Both the position numbers and the translations under genes were made by a program. A stretch of DNA of 64,000 nucleotides from Chitinophaga agri (lineage in GTDB: Bacteria > Bacteroidota > Bacteroidia > Chitinophagales > Chitinophagaceae): NCBI RefSeq assembly GCF_010093065.1, contig NZ_CP048113.1:372001-436000 (forward strand), in the 5' to 3' direction. Below the pieces are notes generated by a model, which saw only the letters and a program-made list of their open reading frames with translations, was not told the origin of the DNA and made no database searches. This document shows positions 55,121 through 61,319 of this stretch, one piece after another; positions within the stretch are counted from its first letter, which is position 1; each line of letters opens with the position of its first letter.

Positions 55121-55283
55121 CGTAAGTCGGTTCTCCGGACAAAGGTAGGTAGTTATAGCTATCCCATAATTCCGGCTCGTACTCACGTGGCACATGATGG
55201 AAGTCATAATCCTGTAAGTATTCGCTGATGTGACGACCTAGCTGGAACGGGCCGACGCTTGTATTGATAATGATCTCGTACAT
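55113..55283 (-). CDS. small ORF, 56 aa, overlapping AraC start
   Basis: ATG at 55283; MYEIIINTSVGPFQLGRHIS, EYLQDYDFHHVPREYEPELW, and DSYNYLPLSGEPTYDA. Codon choice and amino-acid mix look coding. Its TAA lies just inside the AraC start (overlap of eight bases), suggesting translational coupling. No homologue recognised. Confidence 0.45.
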   Translation of the reverse strand: MYEIIINTSVGPFQLGRHISEYLQDYDFHHVPREYEPELWDSYNYLPLSGEPTYDA

Positions 55284-55580
55284 GCTGATGATTGGATTTG
55301 ATAATTCCTGGTCTAATGTAGTCGTATAAAGTCACCATCTGTGAACCCCAGGGTTACAATAAGATCCCGATAGAGGGCTTTTGAACCGGCAAGCGCCGGA
55401 TGTCATTCCTCCATTCACTTATGATCTCTTTTATCCTTTCCCCGACTATCGTAATTATTGACATAGTAATTTTACCATTTTAGCTAATGCCTGCTTTCTG
55501 CGCGTTGATAAGCTGCCGCTTAGCTGAATGGATTTTATACAAAAATAAGGACTTTTATTCACTGATGATATCGTGTCAGA
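55284..55580. other. intergenic region, nothing recognised
   Basis: About 300 bp upstream of the small ORF and downstream of the response regulator; presumably holds the promoter of the AraC unit. Confidence 0.35.
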
Positions 55581-56216
55581 CTACAACTTTACCAGCTCTC
55601 TTCTGATCGCTTCCAATACCATTCCGACCCTGCTTTGTACATTCAGCTTCCCAAACAATGCCTCCCGGTAACCATCAACGGTTCTTTCGGCCACTTTCAT
55701 ATCAGCCGCGATCTTTTTGTAAGTGGCGTCGCTACAGGCTAGTTGGAGGAACTGCATTTCCTTATCCGTCAGTTTCAGGGCCTGGTCATCATGCCTGATC
55801 AGGCGGCGGTAATTGATATTGAAGGCGTCGCCATTGTAGATGCCTTTATCATACACCTGTTGTAAGGCTTTTTCGAGTTCATCGGGATGGATGTCTTTTT
55901 GCAGATAGGCATTACAGCCGGCTTTGATCATGCTGATGATCGTGGTGTCATCATCTTTCATGGATAAGGCGATCATCCTGATCAGCGGGTATTGGGCGGC
56001 GATTTTATGAACGGTATCGATACCATTCATAACCGGCATATTGACGTCGATGAGTATGATTTCAGGGAGGCTGGGGGAGGCAGCGAGCTTATTTAACAGT
56101 TCCTGTCCGTTCAGCGCTTCCAGCGTTACCTCGAAGTGACTGAAAGTATTGATCAACGTGCTCAATGACTTCAGAAAGAGCTGATGATCATCTGTTATAC
56201 CGACCGCTATTTTCAT
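55581..56216 (-). CDS. LuxR/NarL-type response regulator
   Basis: 211 aa. Receiver domain with acidic pocket DDHQ (8-11), phosphoacceptor Asp57 (LIDVNMPVMNG), and Lys in YLQKDIHPDE. The C-terminal LuxR helix-turn-helix is LTDKEMQFLQLACSDATYKKIAADMKVAERTVDGYREALFGKLNV. It starts one base after the stop of the histidine-kinase-like gene and is the last of four minus-strand genes likely forming an operon. Confidence 0.92.
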   Translation of the reverse strand: MKIAVGITDDHQLFLKSLSTLINTFSHFEVTLEALNGQELLNKLAASPSLPEIILIDVNMPVMNGIDTVHKIAAQYPLIRMIALSMKDDDTTIISMIKAGCNAYLQKDIHPDELEKALQQVYDKGIYNGDAFNINYRRLIRHDDQALKLTDKEMQFLQLACSDATYKKIAADMKVAERTVDGYREALFGKLNVQSRVGMVLEAIRRELVKL

Positions 56217-56217
56217 C

Positions 56218-56775
56218 TTACAAATTTAGAAGGATACGAAAACCATTGATATGGGGATGATAGACACCTTGTAATAATTGTATGCGTTGCTGTATCGTTG
56301 CTGATGGTGGGGTGCCGTCATTTTTGATCACTATTTCCAGGGGGCTGCTGAATGAAATTTGCATGTCACTTACATGGCAGGCTTCGACTATTCCCCGTAT
56401 AATACAGAACAATATTACTTGTTTTTCTGCGGATATTGATAATTCATTACCGTAAATGAGCAGCTTCATAGGGGTATTCATATAATTGATCTCCTGCCGG
56501 ATATACTCCAATGCGTTGAAATGGCTCATCCAGTCCGCCTGTATAGGCCTGGCTATGGTACGTAATTCCTGCATGGCGGTACGCAGTGAAGCATGTGCGG
56601 TGTTTAACATGTCCGAAAGCTGCGACATGTCTTTCATAGCAGCGCCGAGTAACATATTAACGCTTCCGAGTAACTGAGCAACCTTATCATGCAGGGCTGT
56701 TCCCAGTCGCGTATACAGGTATTCCTGTAACTCAATCCTGGCCTGTAATGATAGCAAGCTTAATTCATCTTTCAT
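56218..56775 (-). CDS. soluble histidine-kinase-like protein with degenerate ATPase half
   Basis: 185 aa, no sensor or membrane segment. Residues about 20-85 match a HisKA_3 dimerisation domain with phosphoacceptor His in ALHDKVAQLLGSV. The following ATPase-like half lacks recognisable N-box (CIIRGIVEACHVS where E---NA-KH is expected) and only keeps a trace of the D/G box (KNDGTPPS) and C-terminal GFRILL. It may act as a phosphatase or need a partner kinase. It sits between the beta-barrel-like gene (40 bp) and the response regulator (1 bp). Confidence 0.75.
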   Translation of the reverse strand: MKDELSLLSLQARIELQEYLYTRLGTALHDKVAQLLGSVNMLLGAAMKDMSQLSDMLNTAHASLRTAMQELRTIARPIQADWMSHFNALEYIRQEINYMNTPMKLLIYGNELSISAEKQVILFCIIRGIVEACHVSDMQISFSSPLEIVIKNDGTPPSATIQQRIQLLQGVYHPHINGFRILLNL

Positions 56776-56815
56776 AACTATACTTTATTAATCATTACAG
56801 GCCGGAATGAAGGGT

Positions 56816-58219
56816 TTATTTTGTATGTCCGGTTCCACCAAGGTTGTAGGAAACTGCGAAGAAACCGCCTACCCGTGGTGCCTTTTCTGTCAGATCGGCG
56901 TCATCAATATCAGCAAAACGCTTATAGTTGTTCCAGTCCCGGTATTTATTCTTCAGGACATCTGCGTATCCGACGCTCATGCCTATGCTCAATACCAGTC
57001 GTTTACCGAGATCATTGGAAGAAGGGAATCCGAGACTTGTTCCTATGAACAGCCGGGAATTAGCTAGTGTGGAGAAATCAGGGGAAAAGCCGGTGCTGAG
57101 CATCCACTGTATATTGTGCTTTGTTGTTTTGTACCAGTGAATAAAGACGCCCGGATTGAACTGGATCAACTTGTTTTTGCTACTCTTATACAGTGATACA
57201 CGGGCAGTATCATCACCGGTTTTGGCATCGGTAGGGTTCTTCCTTAACGAATAGTTGCTGCCATTGCCGCCGATACCAGCTGTTAGCCCGATACTGAAGT
57301 CTACCCGCGTACCGCCGTATGTCCTGATCTTATGAGGGGCGATGGTGAACACTTTTTTATCTGCGTTGTCTTTCAGCTCGTCACTGATCTCAATGAAATC
57401 GCCTTTCGCGGTGCTGATAGCAACAGGAGGGAGGGTGTAATCTGCGTTCAATACGGTGGTAAGATTGTACTGGATGATACTGACGTTTTTCAGGAGGATG
57501 GCGGCATTCGTCCCGGTGTAGATGTTATTGAGCACAGCCACCTTTTTTTCCAGTGAGTCAATAAGCGGTTTCATCCCCGGTTCTTTCAACGATTTCAGCT
57601 CATTTAAGGCGCTGTAAATGTGAGAGAGGCTGCTGTATATGTCCTCCTGGCTGGTATGAAATTTATCGGGTATATTGTCCTTTGTGATGCCATATGCAGC
57701 AACCGGATGCATAATGGACGCTTCCATTCTTGCGCTGGAAAAATTAGCCCTGTCATTCTTCCCGATCCTGATCAGCGTATCTATTGTCATAATTGCGTCG
57801 ATCGTCTGTATACGTCGCTGTATGATGGTCAGATGATGCTGTATGCTGTTCAGCAGTGCCTCTTTCTTATCTAACTTTGCTTTTGTTTTGACTGGTAAGG
57901 CAAACATTGCTTTTGCCTTCACTACCTCAGCAGCTGCTTCTTCTTGAGGTCCGGACAGGCTGTTTAACCCGGATTGTACCACATCCATCCCATCCAGGAA
58001 GTTGTGATTGATATCTGTAAAGACCACATTTGATTTATAGGCGAAAGGGTTGATGTCTTTGTATGACAGCGATATCTTGTTACCTTCTTTGATCAGCATG
58101 GGAAAATCAGTTTCAAATCTGCTGTCATGCATATTGTAGACAACCCCGATGGTATTGCCCTGCGCGGAGCAGTACTGATCAGCTATCAGTAATAGTGAGA
58201 GTGTGATGAGCAGTTTCAT
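56816..58219 (-). CDS. exported protein, helical domain plus beta-barrel-like C terminus
   Basis: 467 aa. Signal peptide MKLLITLSLLLIADQYCSAQ, then a mostly helical middle (SGPQEEAAAEVVKAKAMFAL, LTIIQRRIQTIDAIMTIDTL) and a strand-rich end (DFSIGLTAGIGGNGSNYSL, GVFIHWYKTTKHNIQWMLSTGF, LVLSIGMSVGYADVL, GGFFAVSYNLGG) like an outer-membrane barrel. Family not recognised. It begins 11 bp after the metallopeptidase stop and precedes the kinase-like gene by 40 bp, so it could be the signal input of the two-component pair. Confidence 0.7.
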   Translation of the reverse strand: MKLLITLSLLLIADQYCSAQGNTIGVVYNMHDSRFETDFPMLIKEGNKISLSYKDINPFAYKSNVVFTDINHNFLDGMDVVQSGLNSLSGPQEEAAAEVVKAKAMFALPVKTKAKLDKKEALLNSIQHHLTIIQRRIQTIDAIMTIDTLIRIGKNDRANFSSARMEASIMHPVAAYGITKDNIPDKFHTSQEDIYSSLSHIYSALNELKSLKEPGMKPLIDSLEKKVAVLNNIYTGTNAAILLKNVSIIQYNLTTVLNADYTLPPVAISTAKGDFIEISDELKDNADKKVFTIAPHKIRTYGGTRVDFSIGLTAGIGGNGSNYSLRKNPTDAKTGDDTARVSLYKSSKNKLIQFNPGVFIHWYKTTKHNIQWMLSTGFSPDFSTLANSRLFIGTSLGFPSSNDLGKRLVLSIGMSVGYADVLKNKYRDWNNYKRFADIDDADLTEKAPRVGGFFAVSYNLGGTGHTK

Positions 58220-58230
58220 GTTGCTAGGTT

Positions 58231-59142
58231 TTAAAAGAAATTGCGGTAAGATTGATCTTCTTTCAGGTAAGACAGGTGTTTTGCGAAATGGTCACTACCA
58301 TTTGCACCGATAGCCAGCAGGTCTTCCAGTGCTTCTTTTTTGAACAACGAGCCGGCAGCAAAAGCTTCTTTATTGAAAGGATATGCTTTGGTCGCCATCC
58401 GCTGATCTTCAGCTGAAAGGCTGTTGTTGACCGGTGTACAGCACGGAGAAGCGGCGCCGGATACGAACATCCAGTCGGGAAATGAATAGTGCATAACAGA
58501 ATGTTTGTCATGCGGCCCATAGGTTAGTCCGGCTGCGGGCATCTGACGCAGGTTAAAGTCAACCTTCTCTTTGGACCATCTGTTAGGTGGCTGGGCCAGG
58601 TATTCATATACTTTATCCCAGTCGAAATCGCACGGAATATCCGGGGTAGCATGCTCATGGTGAAAGCCGATAGCGTGACCAAATTCGTGAAGGACGATCC
58701 CTTCCCAGTCACGCGGAAGGCCCTGGTCAAAGCCGGATAGGTTAAGCGTAATGTCTCCGGCTGAAACAATAGCGGTGTCGCGGCTGTCGGTTCCCACTAA
58801 AGACCAGTAACCATCGTAATCAAAGCCTACCCGGATATGTGAATCGTCGTCTGCCGTCCAGCCACGGTATTGTTGTTTGGCTTCGTTTCCAAAGTCAAAG
58901 GTGATATTTGCAAAGCGGGACCAGATCTTTGCTGTATCAGCGATGGCTTTATGCAGCGTGCTGTTTCCGCCTTTGAAACTTACCAGCAGGCTGCCTGTCT
59001 GCCATAGTTTGAGGTTTTCAAAAACAAGTGATTTCGCTTTGCCGCTGATATAGGCTGGTAATGCAAGCCGCTCGTTTTCCCGTTGAGCGAGCTTCTCCTG
59101 TATGTGATGAGGAAAACCTTCCATGATCTGTTGATGTGCCAT
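58231..59142 (-). CDS. astacin-like zinc metallopeptidase (M12A)
   Basis: 303 aa. The extended zinc site HEFGHAIGFHH (His152, Glu153, His156, His162) fits HExxHxxGxxH, and SVMHYSF near residue 220 is the Met-turn with the family's Tyr ligand. The preceding NLSGFDQGLPRDWEGIVLHEFGHA and WSRFANITFDF resemble bacterial astacin-like enzymes. No signal peptide is seen (MAHQQIMEGFPHHI), so export is uncertain; the first 35 residues may be a short propeptide. First gene of the four-gene minus operon. Confidence 0.85.
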   Translation of the reverse strand: MAHQQIMEGFPHHIQEKLAQRENERLALPAYISGKAKSLVFENLKLWQTGSLLVSFKGGNSTLHKAIADTAKIWSRFANITFDFGNEAKQQYRGWTADDDSHIRVGFDYDGYWSLVGTDSRDTAIVSAGDITLNLSGFDQGLPRDWEGIVLHEFGHAIGFHHEHATPDIPCDFDWDKVYEYLAQPPNRWSKEKVDFNLRQMPAAGLTYGPHDKHSVMHYSFPDWMFVSGAASPCCTPVNNSLSAEDQRMATKAYPFNKEAFAAGSLFKKEALEDLLAIGANGSDHFAKHLSYLKEDQSYRNFF

Positions 59143-59603
59143 GATGTTCTTTTTGGGGGGTGAATAAATTGTTATGCTGTGGTTGCTTTATCGTATTCAT
59201 CCATAGGTGATCGCACCTATGCCAGGTCCTGTCATTATCTTCCGTCATTCGTCAGATAGGTATGCACCCGCGCACTGTGCTATGGAAAGGAGGTATGTGC
59301 TATATTGAATATGCCGGTAGCAGGAGGATAAATGCTTTTTCATATCGCATTGCTTTGGGTGCAATACAAACTTACTATGGAGCGCGTGGAGTGGAAACAG
59401 GGAAAGCACGTCCGGGATACGGTGTTTTTCCCGTAGGAAGTTAGAAAAATACAAACTAGTTGGTATTGTATAGCTTTGGGTATCAGCTTACCTTTCTGAC
59501 AAGGGGAATTTCCCCGTTGGCGTGCAGTATTTTCCCGCTGGCGGGCGTGTGTGATAGTATGTAGTTTACGATAAACCTATTTTTCACACTTAAATCTATA
59601 AAC
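59143..59603. other. intergenic region, no gene seen
   Basis: 461 bp between divergent units. It should hold promoters for the metallopeptidase operon (minus) and the 156-aa gene (plus). A GGGGAATTTCCCC palindrome lies at about 59502-59514. Confidence 0.4.
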
Positions 59604-60074
59604 ATGCAAGAGGTAGCCACAGACATTAAAGCAGAAGCTGTTATTGCGCTTTCGGCCAGAAGCGGTGACGGTGTCACCAATTTTGCAATAACCTTAAATA
59701 TAATGGACGGTGAAAAGATCGTGAAAAGCAAATTTGCAGATCGCGGAGGCGAAACAAAAGTCCCCGGCGGACCGAGTTTGAGATCTACAAAGGCAAATAT
59801 ATTTGAGTTGAGAACCGAGCCCAGGGTCCTCTCAACTGTTGTGGAGAAGCTCGATGAGACAGGACACGTAAAGGTGACTATCAAAGCGCTGATTGTTGCG
59901 AAGGAGTACGAAGATAGAGAATATGATCCCTGGACCAAAGATAGATTCCGCGTGATCCGTTTCGATGAAGCTCCCCGGGATATTGCCCTTGGAGTAGATT
60001 ATCAGATGATTGCTGCTCCGCTGTCTAATGATGATGTAGAGGTAGAGATTATCTATAATGATGTTATATTGTAA
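59604..60074 (+). CDS. hypothetical protein, beta-rich
   Basis: 156 aa, no signal peptide, not recognised. Strand-rich sequence (EAVIALSARSGDGVTNFAIT, LSTVVEKLDETGHVKVTIKALIVAKEYED, DYQMIAAPLSNDDVEVEIIYNDVIL), acidic at the end. It converges on the C11 peptidase gene, sharing a palindromic terminator with it. Could be a cytosolic partner or substrate of the peptidases around it, but this is speculation. Confidence 0.55.
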   Translation: MQEVATDIKAEAVIALSARSGDGVTNFAITLNIMDGEKIVKSKFADRGGETKVPGGPSLRSTKANIFELRTEPRVLSTVVEKLDETGHVKVTIKALIVAKEYEDREYDPWTKDRFRVIRFDEAPRDIALGVDYQMIAAPLSNDDVEVEIIYNDVIL

Positions 60075-60078
60075 GAAC

Positions 60079-60111
60079 CAGCATCAACTTCCTGTCAGGA
60101 AGTTGATGCTG
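60079..60111. terminator. 33-nt near-perfect palindrome, bidirectional terminator
   Basis: CAGCATCAACTTCCTG and its exact reverse complement are separated by one base. The last five codons and stop of the C11 peptidase gene lie inside the palindrome. Confidence 0.75.
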
Positions 60112-61291
60112 CTGCGTAAGCATCGATAAAGTCGGTCCATTGTCCACATGTATCTGCAATACCGGAACCTAATGTTGGCCGGCTCCCGGCAAAGTATCTA
60201 TAGAAATAACTGTGCTTAGACCTGGGGACGCAGATGGCCATGCCAAAAGGAATATTAGGCCTGGGGCGCATTAGTCCCGGGCCTTTGAATGTTTCAATAA
60301 ACATATGTTCCCGTAATGCATTGAACTCCTTCACAAGCGCAGGTTCCCAGGTATCACCAAACCTGGCTACCATTTTATCTACGAGCTGAAACAGATCTAT
60401 GAGATCAGATCCCGTATGCAGATAATTATCGACAGTAATGGCGTTTCTGGCCTCATCCGGTTTGAGTTTGCGGCCCAGCTGATTGATGAGAGGGATCAGC
60501 CGGTCATAAAAGGATAGATCGGTGGCAAAAAAAGCCGCTGTGTTCAGGTGGGGTCTCAGGGCGGGAGATTGTTGTAATGTATTTATTGCCAGCCTGGCGA
60601 GATCGAATGTGGCTATCGACGTGTTTCCGTATAATCCGGACAGGATAGCGATGTAATTATATCCCTGAAAATCTATTCCATATTCTGCAGCGACCATACA
60701 CGCTACCTTGGCCTGATGCAGGATGAGCCCTGTATCGAAGTATTGCATATTGCAGTCCATCATCACAACGATATCTACTTTTTGTCCTGCGCTGACAAAA
60801 GTATTTAATATCGCCTCTTTCAACTCCGTCATTATAAGCAGTTGATATCTTGGGTGCTGTATCTCCCTGAATGGGAATACCCCAATAGCGGAGCCATGTC
60901 CCCAGGTGAAGAGCATATATCTGTCAGCACGCTGCTTACCCGTTACTATTGATTGAAAGAAGTTGCTGATGTCTTCCTTTTTAGTGATGTCGAATATACG
61001 GTCCTCCTTTAACATATTGAGTTTACTGCCTGTTCTCGCTGCTCCCTTGTCTTTACGTACGACCTGATAGAATAACGTCGTTTGCTGATCGGGGAAGGCG
61101 GGAGGCGGACCGGCATACTCCCGGTCAATTTTACGGACATTGTCGACGGGTATCCGTAAGCAGATGGTGATACATACGTCGTCGGGGATGTCAAGACTTA
61201 ACATATCCCTGAACATCGCCATAGCAGAATGGGTGGTGTCGTTAGTGGCGTGCATCAGACAGATCACTGTCCACTTGTAAGTTGCTTGCAT
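60095..61291 (-). CDS. clostripain-like cysteine peptidase (C11, caspase fold)
   Basis: 398 aa from the Met at 61291 (MQATYKWTVICLMHATND); an earlier Met at 61327 overlaps the divergent sensor gene. The catalytic dyad of clan CD is present: His132 in MLFTWGHGSAIGVF and Cys180 in VDIVVMMDCNMQ (the usual D-C-x-M). The opening YKWTVICLMHATND replaces the usual ADNDL. No signal peptide, so probably intracellular. C11 enzymes cleave after basic residues, often after self-processing. Target unknown. Confidence 0.82.
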   Translation of the reverse strand: MQATYKWTVICLMHATNDTTHSAMAMFRDMLSLDIPDDVCITICLRIPVDNVRKIDREYAGPPPAFPDQQTTLFYQVVRKDKGAARTGSKLNMLKEDRIFDITKKEDISNFFQSIVTGKQRADRYMLFTWGHGSAIGVFPFREIQHPRYQLLIMTELKEAILNTFVSAGQKVDIVVMMDCNMQYFDTGLILHQAKVACMVAAEYGIDFQGYNYIAILSGLYGNTSIATFDLARLAINTLQQSPALRPHLNTAAFFATDLSFYDRLIPLINQLGRKLKPDEARNAITVDNYLHTGSDLIDLFQLVDKMVARFGDTWEPALVKEFNALREHMFIETFKGPGLMRPRPNIPFGMAICVPRSKHSYFYRYFAGSRPTLGSGIADTCGQWTDFIDAYAAASTS

Positions 61292-61319
61292 TTTATTATA
61301 TTTAGAGAGATTATTGAAA

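Noticed and set aside
59262..59444. 60-codon plus-strand frame in the intergenic region
   Set aside because: Low-quality composition, no ribosome-binding site and no similarity I recognise.
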